The notes: a model not told the origin generated them from the letters alone. A stretch of 43,325 nucleotides of DNA from an uncultured Actinomycetes bacterium (GCA_903878415.1 CAIRHO010000029.1:1-43325); one strand, 5' to 3'. Counted from the first letter of the stretch, positions 14,486 to 24,102 are shown. Translations and numbers: made by a program.

Positions 14486-16341
14486 TTCTCATCACGCCAA
14501 GATCGCCAAAGTTTTGCATATGCTCCATTAGCTTTCAGCAAATTATCGTGAGAACCCCATTCAGTTATCTCGCCATCTTCAATCACCGCAATCAGATCTG
14601 CATCATGAGCACTTTGTAAGCGATGCGCAATTGCTATAACAGTCCGCCCTGAGAGCACTGCACCAAGTGAGGCCTCTAAATGTTTGGCAGCTTTTTGATC
14701 TAATAGAGAAGTTGCTTCATCCAAAATTAACGTGTGCGGATCGGCTAACACCAATCGCGCTAAAGCTAATTGCTGTGCTTGCGCAGGTAACAATCGATGA
14801 CCACCTGTGCCCAGAACTGTGGCTAATTCCTCCGGTAAATTTTTGGCCCATTCTGTGGCATCAACCGCGGCTAATGCTCGCCATACTTCATCATCAGTTG
14901 CATTTGGCCGCGCTAGTGTTACGTTTTCTTTTAACGTTCCCACAAACACATGGTGTTCTTGGGTTACTAAAGCCACTTCGGTACGAGCTTGTTCGACCGG
15001 TAGATATCCGATCTCAGCGCCACCAACTGTTATTTTTCCGCGGTTAGGTGGCTGTACGCCCGCTAATAATCTACCCAACGTTGATTTACCAGCACCCGAT
15101 GGCCCAACAATTGCTAACTTCGTACCAGGTGAAACAAGGAAAGAAAGATTTTTTAAAACATCGCGACCTTCACGGTAACCGTATGTGACATTTTTGCCTG
15201 AAATTTCTTCGCCATCTGGGGAAGCTTTTCGAATTTCTCGTTCTTCAATTTCATAAATACCAAGAAGTCGAGAGAGTGAAGCTTTTCCGGTCTGCAATTC
15301 GTCGATCCACCAAAGCATGCGCTCTATTGGGTTTGCCAACATTTGGGCGTATAACAAGCCCGAAGTTATGAGCGCTATCGAGATCCTATTATCATGGTAA
15401 AGGTAGGAACCCATTAATAAAACAGAGCTAACTGGAATTATGTAATTGGTTTCAACAAGCGGGAACCATCTTGTGCGCAGCCGTAATGTATATCTCTCCC
15501 ATTGCAACCACCGAGAAATTGTGGCGTGAGTACGCAAACTTCGCTCTTCACCTAATCGAAGCGCATCAATCGTGCGACCAGATTCGGCCGTTTCAATCAA
15601 CACCGAATTTACAATTGCATAAGAAGAAGATTCAACGCGGTATGCCTGTGGTGATCTTCTAAGATACCAACGGGTTCCGGCGAACAAAAATGGAACCCCA
15701 ATAAATATTGCTGCAAAAAAGATTGGCGCAGTAAATGCAATCGCAACTGATATTCCAAGAATCTGTACTAAGCAAATAGTGATAATTGGAACAGCGTCTC
15801 GGACTGCCCAAGTAACTTTATCGATATCGGTTGTAGTCCTAGTAAGAAGTTCGCCAGACCCAGCCCGTTCGACAACGTTTGGGGGCAGCTGGACTGCTCG
15901 TTCGATAAATCTTTCGCGCAAGGATGAGAGCACAAATTCACCAAGTATTGAAGCTCGCACTTTAGTTAGATAGACAAGTAGTGTTTGAATAACTAAAGCT
16001 GTAAACACAATAATTATGGTTCTCGATAACACAACATTTTGCGGGTCAGTTTTCAAGCGCTCCAACAAATTCCCAAAAGCTCGTGGTGGTATTAGAGCCG
16101 CAATAGTGGTGAATAATTGAAAAATCGCCACCAAGATAAAACCATTTTTATTGGCCAATAACAGTGACCACATCTCCTTATTCACAGTTCTCTCTGTAGC
16201 GATTGGTAATCGATTTGCAGCGCGTTCCAACCCAAAGCCTTTTTCGATTCGTGCAGCGTCTTCTGGTGGTGCCGGATATGCACTTGCTGGCAGCCGTTTT
16301 TCATCGACTGGTTTTGGGTATTTATGCTTAAAGAACTTCAT
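14482..16341 (-). CDS. ABC exporter half-transporter A (intact Walker A/B, degenerate signature)
   Basis: A 619-residue type-IV ABC exporter subunit with a membrane domain at residues ~65–350 and a nucleotide-binding domain at ~380–610. The NBD has Walker A GPSGAGKST (K419), Q-loop Q461, Walker B LILDEATS (D541, catalytic E542) and H-loop H573, but the LSGGQ signature is replaced by RLLPAQ (~517–522). Paired with the partner below, which has the opposite defects, only one composite ATP site is functional: this Walker A/B with the partner's LSGGQ. It overlaps the partner by four bases (ATGA), so the two are made together. The substrate (drug, lipid or peptide) is unknown. Confidence 0.92.
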   Translation of the reverse strand: MKFFKHKYPKPVDEKRLPASAYPAPPEDAARIEKGFGLERAANRLPIATERTVNKEMWSLLLANKNGFILVAIFQLFTTIAALIPPRAFGNLLERLKTDPQNVVLSRTIIIVFTALVIQTLLVYLTKVRASILGEFVLSSLRERFIERAVQLPPNVVERAGSGELLTRTTTDIDKVTWAVRDAVPIITICLVQILGISVAIAFTAPIFFAAIFIGVPFLFAGTRWYLRRSPQAYRVESSSYAIVNSVLIETAESGRTIDALRLGEERSLRTHATISRWLQWERYTLRLRTRWFPLVETNYIIPVSSVLLMGSYLYHDNRISIALITSGLLYAQMLANPIERMLWWIDELQTGKASLSRLLGIYEIEEREIRKASPDGEEISGKNVTYGYREGRDVLKNLSFLVSPGTKLAIVGPSGAGKSTLGRLLAGVQPPNRGKITVGGAEIGYLPVEQARTEVALVTQEHHVFVGTLKENVTLARPNATDDEVWRALAAVDATEWAKNLPEELATVLGTGGHRLLPAQAQQLALARLVLADPHTLILDEATSLLDQKAAKHLEASLGAVLSGRTVIAIAHRLQSAHDADLIAVIEDGEITEWGSHDNLLKANGAYAKLWRSWRDEN

Positions 16342-18047
16342 TCTCCGCGCACCACCAAATCTCGGTAGGTGCCATCGGTAGTAAGTAAATCTTGATGCCT
16401 CCCAGTATTTTTTACGTAGCCATTAACTAAGAGAATTATACGATCGGTGTGATCGAGAATTAGCGGCGAAGTTGTAAAAATAATCGTAGTCTGATGATTT
16501 CTTACTTCCCGTAATCGCGCAGCAATTCGAGCTTCGGTATGAGCATCAACGGCACTGGTGGGATCATCCAAAATTAATATCGGTGCATCCACATAAAGCG
16601 ACCTTGCTAGTGAAAGTCGTTGCCGTTGCCCGCCGGAAAGTGTGCGACCACGCTCTACAACTTCAGCGCTGTAACCATCGCCATCTAACGAATCTAAAAT
16701 ATCCATTGCAGACGCGGCCATTAGCGCTTCATCAATTGAGAGTCGCTTAGTAGCTGGAACATCAAAATGTGAGTTTATTGTGCCGGATAAAATCGCTGGT
16801 TCTTTTTCTTGCGAAAATATTGCACTGCGAATTGAATCTCGCGTAAACGATTGCAATGGAGCGTTTGCAATTAAAACCTTCTCAGCATCTAGGTAGCCAC
16901 CTAATCGATCACAAATATCATCAGCAGTCAGTGCGTCATCGCAAACAATTCCTACGAATTCGCCAGCAGCGATTGAAATCCCGGAAATCGTATCTTTTAG
17001 CTCACCCAAAATATTAGGAGCCTCAGAAACTCCCCAACTGTGTAAGTTTTCTACGCTCAACAATCTAATAACTCGTCGCGCCGCAACAACCGCAGAAGTA
17101 ATTCGCTGTGCGGATTCCGTCATGATTTGCAGCGGCACCATTAAAAACGAGCTATAGCCATAAAAAGCTAGAAGTTCGCCTACCTTTAAATCTCCCTGAA
17201 CAACGAGAGATCCACCAGTCCAGATAACGCCAACAATCAACGCACCTGGCAAAATTATTTGCATACCTTCAAGGAGCGATCGCATCTTGGCAGTTCGGAC
17301 TGCGGCAACTCGCACTTCTTGGGATGCAATGCGAAACCGTGCTAAAAATGATGCTTCGCCACCGATTCCTCTAAGGATTCTTAAACCAGCAACGGTGTCG
17401 GAAGCTAAATTTGATGAGCGTGACAATTTCTCTCGCTGGATCGATTCTCTGCTTTGGAGCGGCTTAATTATCGGAGCGATTAATAAGCTCATCAACGGAA
17501 CTCCGATTACCACCATGACACCTAAAGTCGGCGAGGAATTTATTAACAAGATTGCGACAAAAAAGAATGAGACGAAGGCTCCAATTAATCTGGGGATTAA
17601 ATCAAAAGCGCCTGACACTCGCTCAACATCATTCGAGTTGATTGCCGAAACTTCACCAGTGGAAACCAACCGAGGTAGCTCCGCACCAAGTGAGATCGCT
17701 TTATCACTTATCAATTGTTGCAATCGGGTTGCGCACGACATCCAATTCGAAATCGCACGACGATGTCGCATGATGCCGGTGAAAGCTTGCGTGCCACCAA
17801 CTAGTAAGGTAACTAGGACCCATTTTTTTAAAGAATCCTGATCGTCATCAGCTATAGCTTGAATGCCGTGACCGAGTACGCCAGGCAAAATTGCGAGGCT
17901 CAATAAATTTGCTACACCGAAAAAAGTTCCAGTCGAAAGAACTCGCTTCTGTCCGCGAATTATCCATAAAAGAAAACGCGCCACCGAAGCAAGTTCTGGA
18001 TTACCAGGATTCTTTAGCGGAAGGTGATCAAAAGGCGTGCTATGCAT
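16338..18047 (-). CDS. ABC exporter half-transporter B (intact signature, destroyed Walker A)
   Basis: A 569-residue ABC exporter subunit with membrane helices in residues ~35–325 and the NBD at ~345–565. The canonical signature TLSGGQRQR (469–477) is present. At the Walker A position the sequence reads GIVCDDALTADD (~367–378), without the GxxGxGKS/T loop or Lys. Walker B is LILDDPTS with Asp495 in place of the catalytic Glu, and the H-loop His is Ser527. The frame is intact and the domain is full length, so this is a specialised non-hydrolysing half rather than a pseudogene. It is first in the two-gene operon; TAGGCT lies nine bases upstream of the ATG. Confidence 0.92.
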   Translation of the reverse strand: MHSTPFDHLPLKNPGNPELASVARFLLWIIRGQKRVLSTGTFFGVANLLSLAILPGVLGHGIQAIADDDQDSLKKWVLVTLLVGGTQAFTGIMRHRRAISNWMSCATRLQQLISDKAISLGAELPRLVSTGEVSAINSNDVERVSGAFDLIPRLIGAFVSFFFVAILLINSSPTLGVMVVIGVPLMSLLIAPIIKPLQSRESIQREKLSRSSNLASDTVAGLRILRGIGGEASFLARFRIASQEVRVAAVRTAKMRSLLEGMQIILPGALIVGVIWTGGSLVVQGDLKVGELLAFYGYSSFLMVPLQIMTESAQRITSAVVAARRVIRLLSVENLHSWGVSEAPNILGELKDTISGISIAAGEFVGIVCDDALTADDICDRLGGYLDAEKVLIANAPLQSFTRDSIRSAIFSQEKEPAILSGTINSHFDVPATKRLSIDEALMAASAMDILDSLDGDGYSAEVVERGRTLSGGQRQRLSLARSLYVDAPILILDDPTSAVDAHTEARIAARLREVRNHQTTIIFTTSPLILDHTDRIILLVNGYVKNTGRHQDLLTTDGTYRDLVVRGE

Positions 18048-18145
18048 AGGTTTGCGAGCCTACTACTAACCTAAGCTGAGTCGAGAATTACATTTTATGC
18101 TGTGCCGATTAGGTATTTTTAGATAAATACGAGTTCAATGGCGCT

Positions 18146-19078
18146 GTGCCAAATTCAGCGAGCGCTAATAAAACGAAAGTTTGGCTTTCGCTCTGGTCGG
18201 TCTATGTCATTTGGGGTTCTACTTACTACGGAATTGCGTTGGCAATTGAATCGATGCCACCGCTATTAGCAATGGGCACCAGATTTTTAGCGGCAACATC
18301 AATTCTTATAGTTGTACTTGGTGCAAAGAATGGTTGGCGATCTTTAATTATTCCGCGACCTGAGTTCATTAACGCTTCGTTAATGGGGGGAACGCTTTTA
18401 GGGATCGCTATTGGTTCAGTTGCATTGGGCGAAAGATACGTGCCAACTGGAATTGCGGCCTTAATTATCTCTGCCCTTCCGTTCTGGATTGCAATATTTA
18501 GAACAGTTGATGGTAATCGTCCAAGTAATTTGAGTTGGCTTGGCGTTGTAATTGGATTTGTTGGCGTTGCATTTCTTTTAAAGCCTGGAAGTGTGAATCC
18601 GCTAAACGGAGCAAGTACTGGGTTAATGCTTTTTTGGGCGTGCATGATCATGATCGGAAATATTGGTTGGTCTTTTGGCAGTTACATTGCACCTCGTTTT
18701 CCGATGCCTAAGAACCCAATGATTTCAACTATGTATCAAATGCTCACTGGTGGATTGCTTTTAGTGGTTGTTGGCTTAGCTACTGGTGAAAAATTTGCTG
18801 ATTTCATTGACGCAACTAGAAGCAGTTGGGCCGGATGGAGTTATTTGACACTGGTTGGTTCGATTGTTGCTTACAGCTCATATGTTTGGTTAATAAGCAA
18901 TGCGCCAATTGGTTTAATATCGACGTATGCATATGTGAATCCTGTTATCGCAATTTCACTTGGTGCCATATTTTTACATGAGAAAATATCTATTTCTTAC
19001 ATTTTTGGTGGCGCAATCGTTGTACTTGGGGTATTGATGGTGGTTACAAATGAGAGTAGATCGATTTCCAAGAATTAA
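18146..19078 (+). CDS. EamA/DMT-superfamily transporter
   Basis: A 310-residue membrane protein with ten predicted hydrophobic helices arranged as two EamA repeats. The first runs from WSVYVIWGSTYYGIALAIE, the second begins near SYIAPRFPMP and ends AYSSYVWLISNAPIGLISTYAYVNPVIAISLG, the usual end of the second repeat. Such proteins export amino acids or metabolites. The start is GTG at 18146 with TTCAAT six bases upstream; an ATG eight bases earlier is out of frame. The gene is monocistronic, divergent from the ABC pair, and ends at a strong terminator shared with glnA. The substrate is unknown. Confidence 0.88.
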   Translation: MPNSASANKTKVWLSLWSVYVIWGSTYYGIALAIESMPPLLAMGTRFLAATSILIVVLGAKNGWRSLIIPRPEFINASLMGGTLLGIAIGSVALGERYVPTGIAALIISALPFWIAIFRTVDGNRPSNLSWLGVVIGFVGVAFLLKPGSVNPLNGASTGLMLFWACMIMIGNIGWSFGSYIAPRFPMPKNPMISTMYQMLTGGLLLVVVGLATGEKFADFIDATRSSWAGWSYLTLVGSIVAYSSYVWLISNAPIGLISTYAYVNPVIAISLGAIFLHEKISISYIFGGAIVVLGVLMVVTNESRSISKN

Positions 19079-19083
19079 GGCAT

Positions 19084-19117
19084 AAAAAAAGGCCGCAATA
19101 ACTCTGCGGCCTTTTTT
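19084..19117. terminator. Bidirectional intrinsic terminator between EamA gene and glnA
   Basis: GGCCGCA (19091–19097) and TGCGGCC (19105–19111) are flanked by A7 and T6 runs, with a seven-base loop. It terminates both converging genes. Confidence 0.92.
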
Positions 19118-19125
19118 AATTTCTC

Positions 19126-20556
19126 TTAGAGATCGAAGTAAAGCTCGAACTCTGCTGGATGTGGCCGCAAGCGGACGTAATCAACTTCAGATGCGCGTTT
19201 GAATGCAATCCAAGTTTCAATTAAGTCTTTCGTAAATACTCCACCACGAGTTAAAAATTCATGGTCGCGTTCTAAATTATCTAGAACTGCATCGAGCGAG
19301 CCTGGAACTTGTGGAATTGATGCTGCCTCAGCTGCATCCAATTCGTAGAGATCTTTATCAACTGGCTTTGGTGGTTCGATCTTGTTCTGAATACCATCTA
19401 ATCCAGCCATCAACATTGCAGCGAATGCTAGATATGGATTTGATGATGGATCTGGACAACGGAATTCGATTCGTTTCGCTTTTGGATTCGATCCAGTAAT
19501 CGGAATACGAATACATGCAGATCGATTTCGTGCAGAGTAAACCAAGTTAACTGGAGCTTCGTAACCTGGGACTAAGCGACGATAAGAGTTAACAGTTGGG
19601 TTAGTGAAGGCAAGAAGTGAAGGCGCGTGTTTTAGTAGACCGCCCACATACCAACGAGCCATATCTGAAAGATCGCCATAACCTTCGCCCCAGAAAAGTG
19701 GCTTGCCATCTTTCCAAAGTGATTGGTGCACGTGCATTCCGGAACCGTTATCACCGAATAGTGGCTTTGGCATAAAGGTTGCAGTTTTGCCACCTTGCCA
19801 AGCTGTATTCTTAATAATGTACTTAAATTTCATTAAATCATCGCCGGCTTGCAAAATATCGCTGAACCGATAATTGATTTCCATCTGTCCAGCAGTTCCA
19901 ACTTCATGGTGTGAACGTTCTACAAGTAGTCCAGATTTTCCTAAGTTCATAACCATCTGGTCGCGTAGGTCTGCATATTGATCAGTTGGTGAAACTGGGA
20001 AATATCCACCTTTTACTCGCGTGCGGTAGCCACGGTTAGGAGTTCCATCTGCATCTTTTTCAACTCCGGTATTCCACGCGCCTTCATATGAATCAATATG
20101 GTGGAACGCTTCATTGATTCCGGTTGAGAATCTAACTGCATCGAAAACATAAAATTCAGCTTCTGGTGCAAAGAAAGCAGTATCGGCAATTCCGGTAGAG
20201 CGCATAAACTCAACAGCTTTAGCGACAATGCCACGAGGGTCGCGGCTATATGGGGTGTTATCAATTGGGTTATGGACTGAGAAGTTAATAATTAAAGTTT
20301 TCTCTTTACGGAAGGGATCGATAAATGCTGATCCTGGAATTGGCAGCAACTTCATATCCGATTCGTGAATTGCTTGGAAACCTCGGATAGATGAACCATC
20401 GAACATTAAGCCGTCGGTAAAAACTGCTTCATCGAAAGATTCAATTGGTACGTTGAAGTGATGCTGGATACCTGGAAGATCGATAAATCGAACGTCAACT
20501 AATTTAACGTCTTCTTTCTTAATGTAAGCAAATACTTCTGCAGAATTCTTAAACAT
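19126..20556 (-). CDS. glnA: Glutamine synthetase type I
   Basis: Makes glutamine from glutamate, ammonia and ATP; a cytosolic dodecamer and the main ammonia-assimilating enzyme. The 476 residues include the N-terminal [15 protein letters not shown] loop, metal/substrate motif [39 protein letters not shown] and the adenylylation-site region KDLYELD (Tyr near residue 406), so it is a GSI-beta enzyme probably controlled by an adenylyltransferase. The order glnA–RDD–DUF4191–lipA–lipB matches mycobacterial glnA1. An AGGAGA ribosome binding site precedes the ATG. The leader carries interlocked inverted repeats (20596–20624) and a GlnR-like box further upstream. Confidence 0.97.
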   Translation of the reverse strand: MFKNSAEVFAYIKKEDVKLVDVRFIDLPGIQHHFNVPIESFDEAVFTDGLMFDGSSIRGFQAIHESDMKLLPIPGSAFIDPFRKEKTLIINFSVHNPIDNTPYSRDPRGIVAKAVEFMRSTGIADTAFFAPEAEFYVFDAVRFSTGINEAFHHIDSYEGAWNTGVEKDADGTPNRGYRTRVKGGYFPVSPTDQYADLRDQMVMNLGKSGLLVERSHHEVGTAGQMEINYRFSDILQAGDDLMKFKYIIKNTAWQGGKTATFMPKPLFGDNGSGMHVHQSLWKDGKPLFWGEGYGDLSDMARWYVGGLLKHAPSLLAFTNPTVNSYRRLVPGYEAPVNLVYSARNRSACIRIPITGSNPKAKRIEFRCPDPSSNPYLAFAAMLMAGLDGIQNKIEPPKPVDKDLYELDAAEAASIPQVPGSLDAVLDNLERDHEFLTRGGVFTKDLIETWIAFKRASEVDYVRLRPHPAEFELYFDL

Positions 20557-20595
20557 GATTCTCCTGTTATTCCCGAGGCCATGATTTGTGGAAGC

Positions 20596-20624
20596 TACGG
20601 CGCATCAATGAGCCGTAATTGATG
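20596..20624 (-). promoter_or_regulatory. glnA leader element of two interlocked inverted repeats (bistable hairpin)
   Basis: In the mRNA sense CAUCAAU (20624–20618 reversed) pairs with AUUGAUG. Its loop holds UACGGC, which is complementary to GCCGUA one base after the stem. The order a-b-a'-b' with connecting lengths 0, 2 and 1 means both full helices cannot form at once, so the two hairpins are probably alternatives. TAGCCT at 20635–20630 would start the transcript almost exactly at this element. It could instead be an overlapping pair of DNA dyads. Confidence 0.45.
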
Positions 20625-20629
20625 AGGTA

Positions 20630-20635
20630 AGGCTA
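20630..20635 (-). promoter_or_regulatory. Possible glnA -10 box
   Basis: TAGCCT on the reverse strand about 75 bases before the glnA ATG; a start six or seven bases later coincides with the leader hairpin. No clear -35 is visible. Confidence 0.35.
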
Positions 20636-20667
20636 ATTGTTAAAGGTGAAAAAGCCATAACCTGCTT

Positions 20668-20683
20668 GTTACATTCATGTTTC
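20668..20683. promoter_or_regulatory. GlnR-like box upstream of glnA
   Basis: GTTAC-N6-GTTTC on the forward strand reads GAAAC-N6-GTAAC on the glnA strand, matching the half-sites and spacing of actinobacterial GlnR boxes. It lies about 45–60 bases before the proposed glnA transcript start, a normal activator position. Only one pair of half-sites is good. Confidence 0.35.
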
Positions 20684-20726
20684 ATCTTCTGGGGGCTGTG
20701 AGCCTGCGAAGATACTAAACGGGGGA

Positions 20727-20732
20727 TACGGT
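20727..20732 (+). promoter_or_regulatory. -10 box of leaderless RDD gene promoter
   Basis: TACGGT, six bases, then the ATG at 20739. Confidence 0.5.
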
Positions 20733-20738
20733 GTCCTC

Positions 20739-21089
20739 ATGAAGGAAAGCGCCTCTATCGCACGGAGATTTGCCGCCATTGTCTTAGATTGGCTAATGAG
20801 TTGGGCGGTGGCAGCCTTAATTTTCCAGAGTTTTCTTGGGCTAGGGCAATGGATTTTGGTGATCTTTTTCCTAGAAGTTTTGATTTTAACTGCGCTACAA
20901 GGAGCTTCGGCCGGCCAGCGCATTTTAAAATTACGGGTGGTTACATGGCCAGATCAAGAATTCGTTAACCCAATCCAAATTCTGCTGCGAACGTTTTTAA
21001 TCTGCTTAGTCATTCCTGCTGTAATTACAGATATGGAATCGCGCGGATTGCATGATCGTTTTGCAAAAACTGTGGTTGTTCTTGCTTAA
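20739..21089 (+). CDS. RDD-family membrane protein
   Basis: A 116-residue protein with three hydrophobic helices. It opens with the RDD motif region IARRFAAIVLDWLMSWAVAAL (conserved Arg, then Asp) and ends with LHDRFAKTVVVLA, the conserved final block in which the second Asp-Arg appears. Between them QGASAGQRILKLRVV matches the family's GxTxGKxxxxLRVV segment. It is found beside glnA and DUF4191 in many actinobacteria, including mycobacteria. Its role is unknown; some RDD proteins have been linked to ion exchange. It overlaps the convergent DUF4191 gene by four bases. Confidence 0.88.
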   Translation: MKESASIARRFAAIVLDWLMSWAVAALIFQSFLGLGQWILVIFFLEVLILTALQGASAGQRILKLRVVTWPDQEFVNPIQILLRTFLICLVIPAVITDMESRGLHDRFAKTVVVLA

Positions 21090-21781
21090 CGCTTCGGCAT
21101 CCTCACATTCTTAGGCATTGGACCTTTTGGAATTGGAATATTCATACCGCCAATTGCTTTCATCCTCGCGCGAAGCTCTCGAAGTTGGACTGTTGAAAGT
21201 TTCTTAGGGAATTTCTTCATTCGCTTCTGTAATTTGCGAATCGGAACTTGGCCATCGCTTTCACCAACAATTAATTCAAATACCGGAACTCCTGGTGCAA
21301 ATCTCTCTACTTTTCGCTTCTCATCGGTCAACATATGTTTAATTGCACTTGAACCTTCGCCAACTAAAACAACGCCAGGTTTTCCAACTGCGCGATGAAC
21401 CATATCTTGGTTCTTAGTCACGGCTACGGCAGGAGTAACTGTCCAACCTTTACGAATTGCCATCAATACTGAGGCACCTGCACCAATTTGTCCTTCAATG
21501 GATGCATAAGCAGCGCTACCTGCTTGGCGCGTGAAAAAGAAAAATGCCGCGAGCAACGCGATTGGAAAAGTTACAAAGCCAAGATAATAAGGATGGTCAA
21601 GTGCTATGCCGATTAATATTCCAACAACCCATACTGGGATGAAGATTGCAATGCAGTAAAGCAAGATTAGTGGCTTCTCTTTTTTGGTTATCGAGTAAGC
21701 ATCACGGATCTCTTTAAAACGAATCTTTTTCTCTACTGGTGCAGCATCTGCACTCTTTTTCTTTCGATTAAATAGCGCCAT
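21086..21781 (-). CDS. DUF4191 membrane protein
   Basis: A 231-residue actinobacterial protein of unknown function. A basic N-terminus with the FNRKKK run and a conserved IRDAYSITKKEKP segment precedes two membrane helices (residues ~40–65 and ~67–87), then a cytosolic domain containing RKGWTVTPAVAVTKNQDMVHRAVGKPG and GEGSSAIKHMLTDEKRKVERFAPGVPV as fragments of the family core. It ends in a basic, proline-rich tail. It lies between RDD and the plsC–lipA–lipB operon, the position it holds in other actinobacteria. It is probably the last gene of the lipB–lipA–plsC operon, with a nine-base gap. No enzymatic motif is visible. Confidence 0.88.
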   Translation of the reverse strand: MALFNRKKKSADAAPVEKKIRFKEIRDAYSITKKEKPLILLYCIAIFIPVWVVGILIGIALDHPYYLGFVTFPIALLAAFFFFTRQAGSAAYASIEGQIGAGASVLMAIRKGWTVTPAVAVTKNQDMVHRAVGKPGVVLVGEGSSAIKHMLTDEKRKVERFAPGVPVFELIVGESDGQVPIRKLQKRMKKFPKKLSTVQLRELRARMKAIGGMNIPIPKGPMPKNVRMPKR

Positions 21782-21790
21782 GGCGGGAGT

Positions 21791-22510
21791 TTAACCTTTC
21801 TTTTCTTCGGCAATTTGCGCGAGGGTAGGTGCGGTTCCGCCCAGCCGAGCCGGAGCCCAACGTTGGCCCAAATAACTGTCGGGATATTCAGCTTGAACTT
21901 TTGCCAACATTTCAGTTAGGCGATTTTTTAATTCTAACTCTTTTGCTTCGACATCCGCATCGCGCGCCACAAATATTGGTTCGCCGATTGCAACCGTGAC
22001 CGGAAAGCTGGACCTTGAAAAATCTCGTTTAACATTTTTAGTCCAAATTCGTTGGCTGCCCCAGATGATAGTCGGCAAAATTGGAGCTCCCGAAGCCATT
22101 GCCAACCGAACCGCGCCAGTTTTCATTTCCTTCAATTCGAAACTTCTGGAAATAGTTGCTTCTGGAAAAATTCCTACTAATTCACCGGCTTTAAGTGCTC
22201 GAAGCGCTGCAACAAACGAAGAAGACCCATTAGTGCGATCTACTGAAATATGTTTCATACCGCGCATTAGCGGTCCGGTAATTTTATGATCAAAAATTTC
22301 TTTCTTAGCCATAAACCTAACTAATCGATTAGCCGGTAATACTGCGGTCCCAACAATTGCAAAATCTAGGTATCCAATATGGTTCATCGCAAAAATTGCG
22401 GCGCCTTTTCGTGGCACATGTGCTTCGCCTTGAAAATTAAGTTCTAGCCGAAGGTATTTCCAAAGCGATTTAACAATGAAAATAATTGGGGGATAAACAA
22501 GCTCGGCCAC
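21791..22510 (-). CDS. 1-acyl-sn-glycerol-3-phosphate acyltransferase (PlsC family), copy 2
   Basis: A 239-residue acyltransferase with the catalytic motif NHIGYLD (H44, D49), VDRTNGSS and FPEATIS (E117, with Ala replacing the Gly of the usual EGT). The C-terminal AEYPDSYLGQRWAPARLGGTAP is typical of an actinobacterial PlsC subfamily found with DUF4191 and lipA. It is more divergent than the copy at 4.5 kb. It starts right after the lipA stop with no spacer, so it is co-transcribed with the lipoate genes. It may acylate a different acceptor, for example in glycolipid synthesis; this is inference. Confidence 0.88.
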   Translation of the reverse strand: MAELVYPPIIFIVKSLWKYLRLELNFQGEAHVPRKGAAIFAMNHIGYLDFAIVGTAVLPANRLVRFMAKKEIFDHKITGPLMRGMKHISVDRTNGSSSFVAALRALKAGELVGIFPEATISRSFELKEMKTGAVRLAMASGAPILPTIIWGSQRIWTKNVKRDFSRSSFPVTVAIGEPIFVARDADVEAKELELKNRLTEMLAKVQAEYPDSYLGQRWAPARLGGTAPTLAQIAEEKKG

Positions 22511-23458
22511 TTATTTATCTTCTCCAGAGAGAGCACCAAGTTTTTGGTCTTGTGCTTGCTTATATAAACGTCCCGCGCGGTAACTTGATCTAACTAGCGG
22601 TCCGCTCATTACCCCTAAGAAACCAATCTCGGTAGCAGTTTTGGAATGTGCCACAAATTCTTCTGGTTTTACCCAGCGTTCTACCGGGTGATGTTTCGCA
22701 GAAGGACGTAGATATTGGGTAATAGTAATTAAATCGCAGCCAGCGTTGCGTAGATCAATAAGTGCTTGGGTAATTTCTTCAGGTGTTTCACCTAGTCCAA
22801 GAATGAGATTGGATTTAGTAATTAAACCAAAATCACGAGCCTGTGTAATTACATTTAGCGAGCGCTCATAGGTGAATGCCGGTCTGATCCTTCTAAATAT
22901 TCGAGGCACAGTTTCGACATTATGTGCGAATACTTCTGGTCGAGTTTCAAAAACTTGATTTAGCAGAGCGGGGTTGCCACTGAAATCAGGAGCCAACATC
23001 TCAACACCGCAACCCGGAACCATTTCATGTACTTGTCTAATTGTTTCGGCATATAACCAAGCGCCTTCATCATCTAAATCATCCCGAGCAACACCAGTAA
23101 TCGTGGCGTACCGAAGTCCCATGGTTTTAATTGATTCGGCAACTCTCCGCGGTTCATCTCGATCTAGCGGTTCTGGCTTTCCGGTATCGATATTGCAAAA
23201 ATCGCAACGTCTTGTACAAGCTTCGCCGCCAATTAAAAAAGTAGCTTCTTTATCTTCCCAACACTCAAAAATATTTGGACATGCAGCTTCTTGACAGACA
23301 GTATGCAGACCTTCGCGTGCCACCAGCGAACGAAGTTGTGTGTACTCCGGTCCCATAATCGCGCGAGTTTTAATCCATTCGGGTTTTCGTTCAATTGGAA
23401 CCGATGAATTGCGCGCTTCGATACGGAGCATCTTTCTGCCCTCGGGAGCAACTGTCAT
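22511..23458 (-). CDS. lipA: Lipoyl synthase
   Basis: Radical-SAM enzyme that inserts two sulfurs into protein-bound octanoyl groups to make lipoyl cofactors. The 315 residues carry both clusters: the auxiliary CxxxxCxxxxxC (C55, C60, C66 in [12 protein letters not shown]) and the radical-SAM CxxxCxxC (C81, C85, C88 in CTRRCDFC). The C-terminal RSSY supplies the Ser ligand of the auxiliary cluster. The start overlaps the lipB stop by four bases, so LipB and LipA are coupled. Its products are the E2 protein encoded at 28.5–29.8 kb and presumably the glycine cleavage H protein (not in this window), the partner of GcvT. Confidence 0.98.
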   Translation of the reverse strand: MTVAPEGRKMLRIEARNSSVPIERKPEWIKTRAIMGPEYTQLRSLVAREGLHTVCQEAACPNIFECWEDKEATFLIGGEACTRRCDFCNIDTGKPEPLDRDEPRRVAESIKTMGLRYATITGVARDDLDDEGAWLYAETIRQVHEMVPGCGVEMLAPDFSGNPALLNQVFETRPEVFAHNVETVPRIFRRIRPAFTYERSLNVITQARDFGLITKSNLILGLGETPEEITQALIDLRNAGCDLITITQYLRPSAKHHPVERWVKPEEFVAHSKTATEIGFLGVMSGPLVRSSYRAGRLYKQAQDQKLGALSGEDK

Positions 23459-24102
23459 TCCGCGACCTTACCTAGAGCAGAGGTGATGTTTCGAGTTACT
23501 GAATCCAGAATCTCGACTATAGAGATATTCCGACCTAATTCAACGCTTAACGAAGTTACTTCAACATCTGGAATGCCACAAGGAATGATTCGAGTGAACC
23601 AGCTCAAATCTGGGTTCACATTTAACGCAAAGCCATGCATCGTCACGCCTTTTGCAACACGAATGCCAATCGCGGCAAGTTTGCGATCGCCTTTTGCATC
23701 ACGGATCCAAACACCGGTTCGCTCGCAATATCGCTCAGCGTTCACACCAAATTCTTTACATACTTCAATTAGTGCATTTTCGATTTCGCGTACAAAGCCA
23801 ACAACATCGTTTCCATTTTTTAACTTAACAATTGGATATCCAACTATCTGTCCGGGGCCATGCCATGTTATTTTCCCGCCGCGATCTACATTTATTACCG
23901 GTGTGCCATCCGTTGGGCGATCCAATTCCGAAGTTCGTCGCCCCGCGGTAAATACTGGGGGATGTTCGAGGAGCAGCAGAGTATTAGGGGTAAGGCCAGC
24001 AATGACTCCAGCCTGAATCTCACGTTGCAATTGCCAAGCCGATTCATACTCGAGCAGGCCGAGATTTTGTACTGAGATGGTTTCAGTGCGGAGACTGGAC
24101 AT
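23455..24102 (-). CDS. lipB: Lipoyl(octanoyl) transferase
   Basis: Moves octanoate from octanoyl-ACP to lipoyl domains, the first committed step of lipoate synthesis. Its 215 residues show the family blocks [29 protein letters not shown] and KLAAIGIRV with catalytic Lys141. [11 protein letters not shown] and IIPCGI with catalytic Cys175 follow. The ATG is preceded by TAGGCT at exactly six bases, a leaderless promoter that heads the lipB–lipA–plsC–DUF4191 operon. It is divergent from the MMPL transporter gene. Confidence 0.97.
   Translation of the reverse strand: MSSLRTETISVQNLGLLEYESAWQLQREIQAGVIAGLTPNTLLLLEHPPVFTAGRRTSELDRPTDGTPVINVDRGGKITWHGPGQIVGYPIVKLKNGNDVVGFVREIENALIEVCKEFGVNAERYCERTGVWIRDAKGDRKLAAIGIRVAKGVTMHGFALNVNPDLSWFTRIIPCGIPDVEVTSLSVELGRNISIVEILDSVTRNITSALGKVAE

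Noticed and set aside
16338-18047. ABC subunit B as a pseudogene because Walker A is missing
   Set aside because: Full-length open frame, intact LSGGQ, coupled to a partner with exactly complementary defects.
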